Shown here one piece after another: positions 1-6,765 of a stretch of 10,440 nt of DNA. Every line of letters begins with the position of its first letter. Position 1 is the stretch's first letter. The DNA lies in contig JARFRI010000322.1 in assembly GCA_029287335.1 (NCBI GenBank), forward strand, positions 1 through 10,440, in the 5' to 3' direction. The notes beneath the pieces were generated by a model. The model did not search any database and had not been told where the DNA came from. It was given only the letters and a program-made list of their open reading frames with translations. A program made the position numbers and the translations under genes. This DNA is from Phycisphaera sp. Its GTDB lineage: Bacteria; Planctomycetota; Phycisphaerae; Phycisphaerales; Phycisphaeraceae.

Positions 1-2
1 CC

Positions 3-1685
3 CATGATCTTGCATCCAACCAGGCGTTGCGTGAATGTTTTGCGGCGGGCCTGCTCTGCAACGAGGCCCAGATCGCGGGCAATCCCGACAAGCCGGAGCT
101 GACCGGCGACCCGACCGAGACCGCGTTGATCCGATCGGCGATTAGCGGTGGATTGGAACACGTCAACGTGTCGGCCGCTCTGCCGCGCATGGATGTGATC
201 CCGTTCGAGTCCGAGCAGCAGTACATGGCCACACTGCATCAAGCCCAAGGTGAAGATTCGCCAGTGATTTACAAAAAAGGGGCGGTCGAGCGCATCCTCA
301 AACGCTGCAGCAACATGCTGCTGGCGGATGGGACTGAAGTTCCGATCGACGCGGAGGCGATACGCGCCGCCGTTGAGCAGATGGCAAGCCAAGGCCAGCG
401 CGTGCTCGCATTTGCCCGCCGACAAGGCGAAGTCAAGCAAACCCAATTGGCACATGAACACGTCACGCACGGCCTGACTTTCCTTGGACTACAGGGCATG
501 ATCGATCCGCCACGCCCCGAGGCAATCGAGTCGGTTAGGCGATGCCTAGAGGCGGGGATCGCGGTCAAGATGATCACCGGTGACCACGCGCTGACCGCCG
601 AAGCGATCGCGAGGCAGATGGGCATTGGTGCGGACCCGCCCGTTGTGATCACCGGCGAGCAATTGGAATCCACGCCCCATACAAAACTACATGAAGTGGT
701 GGCAAAGACCGATGTCTTTGCTCGTGTCGTGCCGCAGCAGAAACTCGCGCTGGTCCAGGCACTGCAATCCTTAGGCGAAGTGGTTGCGATGACCGGCGAC
801 GGTGTCAACGACGCGCCAGCCCTTCGTCAAGCAGACATCGGCGTCGCAATGGGCTTGGGCGGCACGGATGTCGCCAAGGCTGCAGCGGATATCGTATTGA
901 CCGATGACAACTTCGCTTCGATCGAAGCCGCTGTTGAGCAGGGCCGTAACATCTATGACAACCTGACGAAGTTCATCGTCTGGACACTGCCGACCAACGG
1001 GGGCGAGGCCGCGATCCTGCTCTCGGCGATTCTGCTTGGTACCGCGCTCCCCGTCGAGCCGGTACAGCTCCTTTGGATCAACATGGCAACCGCGCTTTTG
1101 CTGGGCACGACGCTGATCTTTGAGCCAAAAGAACCGGGACTGATGCATCGGCCGCCGCGCCCGCCCAAGGCACCGATCTTGGACTTTGCCCTGTTTATGC
1201 GCACCGGCCTGGTCTCATTAATTGCATTGATCGGTGCGTTTGGCCTCTTCCTCTGGGCTAGGCGCGTGGAGGAGTTGCCACTATCGATCGCGCAGACTAT
1301 CGCGGTGAACACCATCGTGATGGTCGAGGTGTTTTACTTACTCAACTGCCGATCGCTGAGCCGATCGATCTTTCGCATCGGTGTCCTGACAAATCGCTGG
1401 GTTCCGCTGGGCATCTTGACCATGCTGCTTGCGCAGATCCTGTTCACATTTAGCCCACTCATGAACCGCTTGTTCCACAGTGCGCCGATCCCACCGGTGG
1501 CATGGCTTGGTGTCGTCGGGGTCGGGCTTGTGACCTACATGCTCGTTGGGGTGGAAAAGTGGATCCGATTTGGACGGCATTCAAGCGACGCCGATGCACC
1601 GAAACAAGTCGCCGCTGTGCAGCCCGACGATGAGATGCATCACTCGACACCTGGACACGAGAGCGAGATCAAGCATGCCCTCTGA
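3..1685 (+). CDS. P-type cation-transporting ATPase, C-terminal part (5' end outside window)
   Basis: The reading frame is open from base 3, so the actuator domain, M1-M4 and the DKTGT phosphorylation loop lie upstream of the window. Visible P2-type hallmarks are GDPTETA in the nucleotide-binding domain (bases 105-125), YKKGA (ATP site), TGDHALTA (from 576) and GDGVNDAP (from 795). Six hydrophobic segments follow, matching M5-M10, including NLTKFIVWTLPTNGGE (M5) and QLLWINMATALLLG (M6), then a hydrophilic tail of about 35 residues. Such enzymes couple ATP hydrolysis to cation transport across the membrane. M5 keeps the SERCA-type Asn and Glu and M8 keeps a Glu, but the M6 position equivalent to SERCA Asp800 is Ala (bases 1092-1094), so calcium specificity should not be assumed. 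The stop overlaps the start of the glucan phosphorylase gene, suggesting one operon. The family call is secure; the ion is unknown. Confidence 0.95.
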   Translation, partial: HDLASNQALRECFAAGLLCNEAQIAGNPDKPELTGDPTETALIRSAISGGLEHVNVSAALPRMDVIPFESEQQYMATLHQAQGEDSPVIYKKGAVERILKRCSNMLLADGTEVPIDAEAIRAAVEQMASQGQRVLAFARRQGEVKQTQLAHEHVTHGLTFLGLQGMIDPPRPEAIESVRRCLEAGIAVKMITGDHALTAEAIARQMGIGADPPVVITGEQLESTPHTKLHEVVAKTDVFARVVPQQKLALVQALQSLGEVVAMTGDGVNDAPALRQADIGVAMGLGGTDVAKAAADIVLTDDNFASIEAAVEQGRNIYDNLTKFIVWTLPTNGGEAAILLSAILLGTALPVEPVQLLWINMATALLLGTTLIFEPKEPGLMHRPPRPPKAPILDFALFMRTGLVSLIALIGAFGLFLWARRVEELPLSIAQTIAVNTIVMVEVFYLLNCRSLSRSIFRIGVLTNRWVPLGILTMLLAQILFTFSPLMNRLFHSAPIPPVAWLGVVGVGLVTYMLVGVEKWIRFGRHSSDADAPKQVAAVQPDDEMHHSTPGHESEIKHAL

Positions 1686-3393
1686 CAATTATGCCATCGA
1701 TACGGCTACAAGCATCGCATACTTCTCGATGGAGGTCGCGCTGGCGTCTTCACTACCCACCTATGCGGGCGGGCTGGGCGTGCTTGCAGGTGATACGATC
1801 CGCGCGGCAGCCGACCTGAAGGTCCCGATGATCGCGATCTCGCTACTGCACCGACGCGGACATTTTCAACAGACACTCGACGCCGATGGCTGGCAGCACG
1901 AAGCGCCCGCCCAATGGGAAGTCGGCCGATACGCCACCGAGCAAGACCCCCGAGTCCGTGTCCGGCTTGCCGGGCGCGATGTACAACTGCGGGCATGGCT
2001 CTATGACGTGCCGGGTTGCTGCGAGCGCTCCGTCCCGCTGCTGCTGTTGGATGCGGACCTGGCCGAGAACCGCCCCGAAGACCGGCGGCTCACGGACCGT
2101 TTATACCTCGGCAGTCGTGAGGATCGTCTGGCCCAAGAGGTGATCCTCGGCGTTGGCGGTGTGCGGATGCTCCGGGCGCTGGGGCTTAACCAGATTGCGC
2201 GTTTCCACATGAACGAGGGCCACGCCGCATTACTCGTCGCCGAGCTATTGCGTGAGCACATGCACACCCATGGCAAGCAGGAGGTCGATGCAGAGGCGGT
2301 CTCTGCGGTTAAAGCCCAATGCGTTTTTACCACCCACACGCCGATCGCTGCCGGGCACGACCGCTTTACCCACGAGCAACTTCGCGCGGTGATTGAGGAG
2401 CAGGCCGCGCTCGAACGCAGCGGCTTGTTCGAGCACGACGGCATGCTCAACATGACCTACGCCGGCCTGAACCTCAGCCAATACATCAACGGCGTCGCCG
2501 AACGCCATGGCCAGGTCTCACAACACATGTACGCCTCCTACGTCATTGATGCGATCACCAACGGCGTCCACGCCGGGACATGGACCGGCCCACACATGGC
2601 GAAGGTCTTCGACAGGCATATCAAGGGCTGGCGGGAGGACTACTTCGATCTTCGTTACGCTGCGGGGATCCCGATCGAAGTCATTGGCCAGGCCCATGTG
2701 CAGGCCAAGGTGGCGCTGCTTGAGCACCTGCGCAAGACGGCCGGTGTGGCATGGAGTCCTGATGTTCTCACAATCGGGTTCGCACGAAGGGCGACCGCCT
2801 ACAAACGGCCCGACCTGTTGCTGTCCGATCTGGATCGTCTCGAAAGCATCGCGTCAAGTCACGGGGCGCTGCAGATCGTCTACGCCGGCAAGGCCCACCC
2901 CGAGGACCACGCGGGCAAAAAAATCATCCAACGCATCATCCAGATCAGCAGGCAACTGCCCGATTGTATTCGTCTTGTCTATCTGCCTGAGTACGACATG
3001 GACCTCGCCCGCCTGTTGGTTTCGGGAGTCGATGTCTGGCTGAATACGCCCCGCCCGCCCTTGGAAGCATCGGGGACCAGCGGGATGAAAGCCGCGCTCA
3101 ACGGCGTGCCCTCGCTAAGCGTTCTCGACGGCTGGTGGCTGGAGGGTTGCATTGAGGGCGTGACCGGCTGGGCGATCGGCCCCGAGCACACGGGGGTCGA
3201 AACCCGGCCCGAGACGGATGACTATGAGGATGCCGAGTCGCTGTACGACAAACTGCAATCGGCGGTGCTGCCGCTGTTCTACAACGATCCCCTGGACTTC
3301 CTTGAAGTCCGCCGACATAGCATCGCGCTGAACGGATCCTTCTTTAATACCCATCGGATGTTGCAGCAGTACGTGGTGCGGGCCTATCTCTAG
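1675..3393 (+). CDS. glgP: alpha-glucan (glycogen) phosphorylase, short GT35 form
   Basis: This 572-residue protein is a member of the compact bacterial/archaeal alpha-glucan phosphorylase group, which releases glucose 1-phosphate from glycogen or maltodextrin using pyridoxal phosphate. It has the N-terminal YFSMEVAL...LPTYAGGLGVLAGD block (residues 16-40), HMNEGHA (178-184), TTHTPIAAGHDRF (219-231), NGVHAGTW (296-303), RRATAYKRPDLL (371-382) and EASGTSGMKAALNG (464-477). Lys472 in the last block is the expected PLP-binding lysine. ATG 1675 is chosen because family homology begins immediately after it; the frame is open back to 1546 but that extension only overlaps the ATPase. The start overlaps the ATPase stop by 11 bases, consistent with translational coupling. 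No truncation is seen: homology runs to the final residues. The symbol is a family name; malP is an alternative. Confidence 0.94.
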   Translation: MPSDNYAIDTATSIAYFSMEVALASSLPTYAGGLGVLAGDTIRAAADLKVPMIAISLLHRRGHFQQTLDADGWQHEAPAQWEVGRYATEQDPRVRVRLAGRDVQLRAWLYDVPGCCERSVPLLLLDADLAENRPEDRRLTDRLYLGSREDRLAQEVILGVGGVRMLRALGLNQIARFHMNEGHAALLVAELLREHMHTHGKQEVDAEAVSAVKAQCVFTTHTPIAAGHDRFTHEQLRAVIEEQAALERSGLFEHDGMLNMTYAGLNLSQYINGVAERHGQVSQHMYASYVIDAITNGVHAGTWTGPHMAKVFDRHIKGWREDYFDLRYAAGIPIEVIGQAHVQAKVALLEHLRKTAGVAWSPDVLTIGFARRATAYKRPDLLLSDLDRLESIASSHGALQIVYAGKAHPEDHAGKKIIQRIIQISRQLPDCIRLVYLPEYDMDLARLLVSGVDVWLNTPRPPLEASGTSGMKAALNGVPSLSVLDGWWLEGCIEGVTGWAIGPEHTGVETRPETDDYEDAESLYDKLQSAVLPLFYNDPLDFLEVRRHSIALNGSFFNTHRMLQQYVVRAYL

Positions 3394-3442
3394 CGAGCGG
3401 ATGCGAGCAGTTCCGTGCAAGGTGGTTGGCGAATAAGAGGTC

Positions 3443-3471
3443 TTGGTATTCTGATTGTTCAGCAATATCCT
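3443..3471 (+). promoter_or_regulatory. weak sigma70-like promoter candidate upstream of the sensor kinase
   Basis: TTGGTA (3443-3448) and TATCCT (3466-3471) are separated by 17 bases, each matching four of six consensus positions. It lies in the 195-base gap after the phosphorylase gene, about 115 bases before the kinase start. No clear terminator was seen between the phosphorylase and kinase genes, so read-through is also possible. This match could be chance. Confidence 0.25.
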
Positions 3472-3588
3472 GAGGTGAGATGTGCGCACCAGCATGTACG
3501 ATGGGACAAGTCTTCCTGAGCGCCTTCGGCCCTCGTCTTAGAGACAAACGCTCAAACTTTCGGCCAAGGCCAGACAGGGGGCACCGCA

Positions 3589-4731
3589 ATGGCTCGTAAA
3601 AAACTGGATCAGCCACTGAATACACGTCGACCTGCGGATATTGCACGGGAAAGAGAGATGACCGACGAAGCACTGCAAGAAAACGTAAGGAAATTACGCG
3701 CACTGTTGAACGCCGCAGTCGATGCCATCATCACGATCGATCAGCGCGGGATCATCACCGGCGTCAACCCGGCCACCGAAAAGATGTTCGGCTACACCGA
3801 GGAAGAGCTTCTCGAACGCAACATCAATATTCTCATGCCCGAGCCGTACCGTAGCGAGCACGATGGATACCTGAAGCATTACCACGATACCGGCGAGGCG
3901 AAGATCATCGGCTTAGGCCGAGAACTCACCGCCCGCCGAAAAGACGGCAGCGTCTTCCCGATCGAGTTGTCGGTTGGCGAATACTTCGACGGTGACGGGC
4001 CGATGTACACCGGCATCATCCACGATATCTCCAAACGCCGAGAACTCGAACGCCACCTCGCAAAGGTTAGGGACGAAGAGAAGCAGCGCGTCGCTCAGGA
4101 ATTACACGACGGGCTCGGCGGGCAGATGACCGGTATCGCACTATTGCTCAAGTCGATGAGGAAGAGTCTGGAAGCCGAAGGTTCGGCATGTACGCAAGAA
4201 GCGGCGGACCTGGCCCAGCACGTTGAAGACGCCCACGCCCAACTGCGGAATATTTCACGCGGACTCTCGCCGGTCGAGGTCCTGCCCGACGGTCTGAATC
4301 ACGCCTTGTCAGCGCTGGCAGAGCGTACCGACTTAGCCGACGGTTTCCGATGCTCGTTTGAATCGGACGGTGTTGTTGTTCATCAGCCCTCGGTCTCCAT
4401 GCACCTCTACCGCATTGCGCAAGAAGCCGTTAGCAACGCGGTCCGTCACGGCCACACCGATGCGATCGAGATCCAACTGGAACAGGACGACCATCACGTC
4501 GTGCTGACGGTCAGTAATACCGGTAAAGCGATTCAGCATTTAACCGATAGTACCGCCGGCATGGGCATCCGTACCATGAAGCATAGGGCAGACCTGATCG
4601 GCGGGACACTACGCGTCGCGCCGGCGGAAGGTGGCGGAACCGTCGTCATCTGCCGTGCACCGAATAAACAGCTCCGATCCCCCAGCGAAGGGGCATGCGA
4701 TGAAAGAGACGTCGATCAAAGCCGAGCCTAA
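3589..4731 (+). CDS. FixL-like PAS sensor histidine kinase (HisKA_3/NarL class), predicted heme PAS
   Basis: The 380-residue protein has no membrane segment and should act in the cytoplasm. A PAS domain spans about residues 33-148. Its core, ILMPEPYRSEHDGY then KIIGLGRELTARRKDG, closely follows the heme PAS domain of rhizobial FixL: His91 aligns with the proximal heme ligand (B. japonicum His200) and Arg111 with the distal Arg220. The propionate-contacting positions differ (His97, Lys105). A short helix leads to a HisKA_3 dimerisation region with phosphoacceptor His173 in AQELHDGLGGQM. The ATPase domain has an N-box (YRIAQEAVSNAVRHG, 274-288) and a G-box around AGMGIRTM (323-330). It would autophosphorylate in response to oxygen or another heme ligand and pass phosphate to the regulator encoded next. 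ATG 3589 has a modest ribosome site (CAGGGGGCACC); ATG 3658, after GGGAAAGAGAG, is a credible alternative that would remove 23 residues without touching the PAS core. Heme binding is inferred from key residues only. Confidence 0.93.
   Translation: MARKKLDQPLNTRRPADIAREREMTDEALQENVRKLRALLNAAVDAIITIDQRGIITGVNPATEKMFGYTEEELLERNINILMPEPYRSEHDGYLKHYHDTGEAKIIGLGRELTARRKDGSVFPIELSVGEYFDGDGPMYTGIIHDISKRRELERHLAKVRDEEKQRVAQELHDGLGGQMTGIALLLKSMRKSLEAEGSACTQEAADLAQHVEDAHAQLRNISRGLSPVEVLPDGLNHALSALAERTDLADGFRCSFESDGVVVHQPSVSMHLYRIAQEAVSNAVRHGHTDAIEIQLEQDDHHVVLTVSNTGKAIQHLTDSTAGMGIRTMKHRADLIGGTLRVAPAEGGGTVVICRAPNKQLRSPSEGACDERDVDQSRA
4687..4693 (+). promoter_or_regulatory. ribosome binding site deciding the response regulator start
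   Basis: GAAGGGG lies six bases before ATG 4700, inside the 3' end of the kinase gene. It supports ATG 4700 over the in-frame ATG 4631, which would add 23 residues with no receiver homology. Confidence 0.6.
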
Positions 4732-5140
4732 ACGTGTACTCATTGTCGAGGACCACCCGGTCGTCCGCGCGGGGTTGAAACAGTTGCTCCTCACTGAGCC
4801 GGAGCTTGAAGTCTGCGGCGAAGCCGAACGTGTCGAAGAAGCGATCGCGATGCTAGATGCAACGCGACCCGATGTTGCGCTCGTCGACTTGGCCTTGCCC
4901 GGCACCAACGGTATGGAACTCATCCGCCACCTCAAGAAGTATTGGGTCGGCGTCAAAATCATCGTCGTCTCGACCTACGACGAGTCGATCTACGGACCCA
5001 TGGCCGCAGAAGCAGGAGCCGACTGCTACATCAACAAACACGAAGCAATGGACCAGATCGTTAAAGCGATCCATGCGGTGCTCGCAAAGGACCGAGGTAA
5101 CGGTTTCGATGGCTGTAAGACAGCACACTGGTTTGGCTGA
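4700..5140 (+). CDS. NarL/FixJ-type response regulator, receiver domain only (no HTH output)
   Basis: The 146-residue protein contains one receiver domain (residues 11-130). It shows the acidic pair Glu17-Asp18 (VLIVEDHP), phosphoacceptor Asp63 (LVDLALPG), Ser91 and Lys113, so it should be phosphorylatable. The gene overlaps the kinase gene by 32 bases, making it the obvious partner. NarL-family receivers normally continue into a LuxR-type helix-turn-helix of about 65 residues, giving roughly 210 in total; here TGA falls about 16 residues after the receiver, following an odd tail (GNGFDGCKTAHWFG). The 14 in-frame codons after the stop, from DRLSKHFDLELL, faintly resemble the DRLSDRELEVL start of a LuxR domain, but no helix-turn-helix follows in any frame. 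It is either a natural single-domain regulator or a truncated gene; sequence alone does not decide. Confidence 0.88.
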   Translation: MKETSIKAEPKRVLIVEDHPVVRAGLKQLLLTEPELEVCGEAERVEEAIAMLDATRPDVALVDLALPGTNGMELIRHLKKYWVGVKIIVVSTYDESIYGPMAAEAGADCYINKHEAMDQIVKAIHAVLAKDRGNGFDGCKTAHWFG

Positions 5141-5201
5141 GATCGCCTGTCCAAGCATTTCGACTTAGAACTATTGCGGGTGCAATCGTCGTTGCTTATT
5201 T

Positions 5202-5237
5202 GGGCGAAAAAGTTCCTGAATCGGGCAGATTTCGCCC
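5202..5237. repeat. 8-bp perfect inverted repeat (possible 3' stem-loop)
   Basis: GGGCGAAA (5202-5209) and TTTCGCCC (5230-5237) are perfect inverted copies around a 20-base loop. They sit between the convergent response regulator (+) and kinase remnant (-). No T-run follows on either strand, so this is a weak terminator at best; it may be an mRNA-end hairpin or chance. A smaller inverted repeat, ATTGC-GGGT-GCAAT, lies just before it at 5173-5186. No gene is supported in 5141-5339. Confidence 0.35.
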
Positions 5238-5339
5238 CATAGAGAATAAGGATATTTTGCCGCAAAGCATTGCAGCGTAAGAGATAATACCTGCGATGAT
5301 TCAGATCCGAATCGACTCCCCACGGCTCCATCGCAAACG

Positions 5340-5709
5340 TCAAAGACAAAACCCCTGCGCTCGCGTCGCGTGCATCGCCTGCCAGCTGCTGATCACCGTG
5401 CCGCAGATCAGCAGCAACGCGATGACCGCCGCGATGGACACCGGCCCTTTGTTGCGGCGCACGAATCGCCGCATCTTGTACAGCATACTCAGCGCTACGG
5501 CCTCGATCGGTTTGTCGCTCAGGTGGTGCTGGATGTCCACGTCGATTTCACTGACCGCCTGCTCCGGCCTCATGTACGCAGGGGCGCCGAGCATCTGGCC
5601 GAAGTTGGTGAAGACTGTCTTCTCGGTGAGCCTCTGCTCGGTCGCCTTGGCGACTCCAAAGTCGATCACCTTTACGATGGGCTTGTCGTGTACGAGTTGA
5701 TGGCTTCAG
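5340..5709 (-). pseudogene. remnant of a planctomycete-type Ser/Thr protein kinase
   Basis: The main frame reads [18 protein letters not shown] then [20 protein letters not shown], the DFG-to-APE activation segment of planctomycete Pkn-type kinases. After a short linker it jumps to [15 protein letters not shown] plus one hydrophobic helix ([18 protein letters not shown]), which normally lie after the catalytic domain. About 150 residues of the C-lobe are therefore missing, and translation stops at 5340 before any TPR or WD repeats. Upstream, the catalytic-loop remnant LKPS (5698-5709) is in a different frame from [11 protein letters not shown], showing a frameshift near 5694-5700. The N-lobe and the HRD motif are absent. 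The usual TPAYMSPEQA is altered at two positions. The product could not be an active kinase. It points toward the downstream end of the minus-strand repressor gene; whether they share a transcript is unknown. Confidence 0.85.
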
Positions 5710-5754
5710 AGTTCCTGCAGTTCCTCGCACGCCAGTAGCTGGGCAGCAACCCCA

Positions 5755-6159
5755 CTATCCGTTTGAGTTGGCTTCGTTTTTGAGATTGCGAAGTAGCTCG
5801 TCCAGTTCATTCAAGTCATCTGGCGAAAGGCCTTGGCTCTCAACGAGATTGAGCATCATCGCTGCGGCCGAGCCATCGAAGACACGGTCGAGCAGATCGC
5901 CGACCATGCCTTTGGAGATGGTGTTCTCACGGACGCGGGCCCGGAAGCGGAAGCTCTTGCCGTCTTTTTTGCGTGCGAGGTAGCCCTTGTCGGTCATGAC
6001 ATTGAGTGTGGTGATCACCGAGGTGTGGGCGAGGTCCCGGCCTGTTTCTTCCGCGAGCTTGTCTCGTACCGAGGACGTCGGCAGGGCACCGTGCCGCCAG
6101 ATGATTTTGAGGATCTCAAGTTCAAGTTCGGTCGGGTAACGCGAGGCTGGGCGCGACAT
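5755..6159 (-). CDS. BlaI/MecI/CopY-family transcriptional repressor (first copy)
   Basis: This 134-residue protein has the usual length of BlaI-family repressors. A winged-helix domain covers residues 8-75: PTELELEILKIIWRHG, then HTSVITTLNVMTDKGYLARKK as recognition helix and wing. The C-terminal half (DLLDRVFDGSAAAMMLNLVES, then a Leu-rich helix) is the dimerisation region. Such proteins bind dyad operators and are released when a BlaR1-type M56 protease cleaves them. The ATG at 6159 is preceded by GGAG (6172-6175) about 10 bases away and by a strong promoter. No M56 gene follows it; the kinase remnant does. It is divergent from a second BlaI-family gene, and cross-regulation through the shared spacer is plausible. 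Its targets are unknown. Confidence 0.92.
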   Translation of the reverse strand: MSRPASRYPTELELEILKIIWRHGALPTSSVRDKLAEETGRDLAHTSVITTLNVMTDKGYLARKKDGKSFRFRARVRENTISKGMVGDLLDRVFDGSAAAMMLNLVESQGLSPDDLNELDELLRNLKNEANSNG

Positions 6160-6180
6160 CGGCGGTAAACTCCGTGCGAA

Positions 6181-6194
6181 AGGGTGCTAACCCT
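6181..6194 (-). repeat. inverted repeat at the predicted transcript start (operator or 5' hairpin candidate)
   Basis: AGGGT-GCTA-ACCCT is a perfect 5-bp inverted repeat with a 4-base loop, two bases downstream of the -10 box of the minus-strand repressor. At that position it could be an autoregulatory operator or a 5' hairpin. It lacks the TACA/TGTA half-sites of the classical Bla/Mec operator. Confidence 0.35.
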
Positions 6195-6196
6195 CT

Positions 6197-6225
6197 ATTA
6201 AATTAGAATATTAGACGATTGTCAA
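6197..6225 (-). promoter_or_regulatory. sigma70-type promoter for the minus-strand BlaI-family gene
   Basis: Read on the minus strand, a perfect TTGACA -35 box (6220-6225) is followed by 17 bases and TTTAAT (6197-6202), five of six matches to the -10 consensus. It lies in an AT-rich stretch that stands out from its GC-rich surroundings. The start codon is 37 bases beyond the -10 box. An imperfect dyad, CTATTA...TATTAG (6195-6214), overlaps the -10 region and spacer and could bind a BlaI dimer. TTGTC/GACAA (6219-6230) surrounds the -35 box. Confidence 0.65.
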
Positions 6226-6375
6226 GACAAATTGATGAAACGGCAGGGCTGCCAGATACGGCAGGAAGAGGGGGCCGATAGAAAACGAAGAAATTAGCTG
6301 ACAAGCGAGTCAAAAAGTTGTAACTATTCGTATCCGCCTTTCTTGGTTCGGATCTTCCGCTTCCAGAGTTCGATC

Positions 6376-6765
6376 ATGCCACGCAAACCCGCTAGCCAGC
6401 CAACCGAGGTCGAACTGCTCATCCTCAACGCGTTGTGGGAGATCGGCCCAAGCCCGGTGCGTGAGATCCACGACGCGATGCAGGGCGATCGAGATGTTGC
6501 CTTCACCACCACGCAGAAGATGGTCCAGGTCATGGCCGACAAGGGCTTGTTGACGAAAGATGACTCGACTCGGCCGATGCGATTTGCACCTGCGATGAGC
6601 CGAAGCGACACGCAGCTTGGTCTGGTCGATGACTTGCTGCAGCGGGCCTTCGGCGGGGCGGTGGACACGCTGGTCATGCAGGCCCTGCGGACCAAAGGCG
6701 TCAGCGATCAAGAACTCGAAAAAATCAACGACGTGCTCAAGCGTATTGAGGGGGGTGATTCATGA
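6376..6765 (+). CDS. BlaI/MecI/CopY-family transcriptional repressor (second copy)
   Basis: The 129-residue protein has a winged helix in residues 6-70: PTEVELLILNALWEIGPSPV, then FTTTQKMVQVMADKGLLTKDD. The dimerisation half contains LVDDLLQRAFGGAVDTLVMQAL. It is clearly diverged from the minus-strand copy, so this is not a recent duplication. ATG 6376 is chosen because homology begins there; the frame is open to a TTG at 6343. Its ribosome site is weak (AGAG) and no convincing promoter was found. Its stop shares an ATGA overlap (6762-6765) with a BlaR1-type M56 gene, the classic repressor-sensor order, but that gene is truncated. The repressor looks intact and may now lack its normal inducer-dependent protease. 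Confidence 0.92.
   Translation: MPRKPASQPTEVELLILNALWEIGPSPVREIHDAMQGDRDVAFTTTQKMVQVMADKGLLTKDDSTRPMRFAPAMSRSDTQLGLVDDLLQRAFGGAVDTLVMQALRTKGVSDQELEKINDVLKRIEGGDS

Noticed and set aside
269..808. 179-residue open frame on the minus strand inside the ATPase gene
   Set aside because: The + strand frame carries all P-type ATPase motifs through this interval; the minus frame is Ser/Thr-rich, low in complexity and unrelated to any family I recognise.
1546..1674. N-terminal extension of the phosphorylase frame back to ATG 1546
   Set aside because: It overlaps the ATPase C-terminus and shows no phosphorylase similarity; family homology starts just after ATG 1675.
5370..5738. 122-residue + strand open frame opposite the kinase remnant
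   Set aside because: The minus strand holds clear kinase motifs here (VIDFGVAKA and the activation segment). The + frame is their complement and has no motif of its own.
6290..6335. Possible + strand promoter for the second BlaI-family gene (CTGACA as -35)
   Set aside because: The -35 match is fair, but no sequence 16-18 bases downstream resembles TATAAT, so I did not list it.
6310..6711. Minus-strand open frames of 133 and 123 residues opposite the second BlaI-family gene
   Set aside because: They mirror the well-supported + strand repressor gene and lack any recognisable domain.
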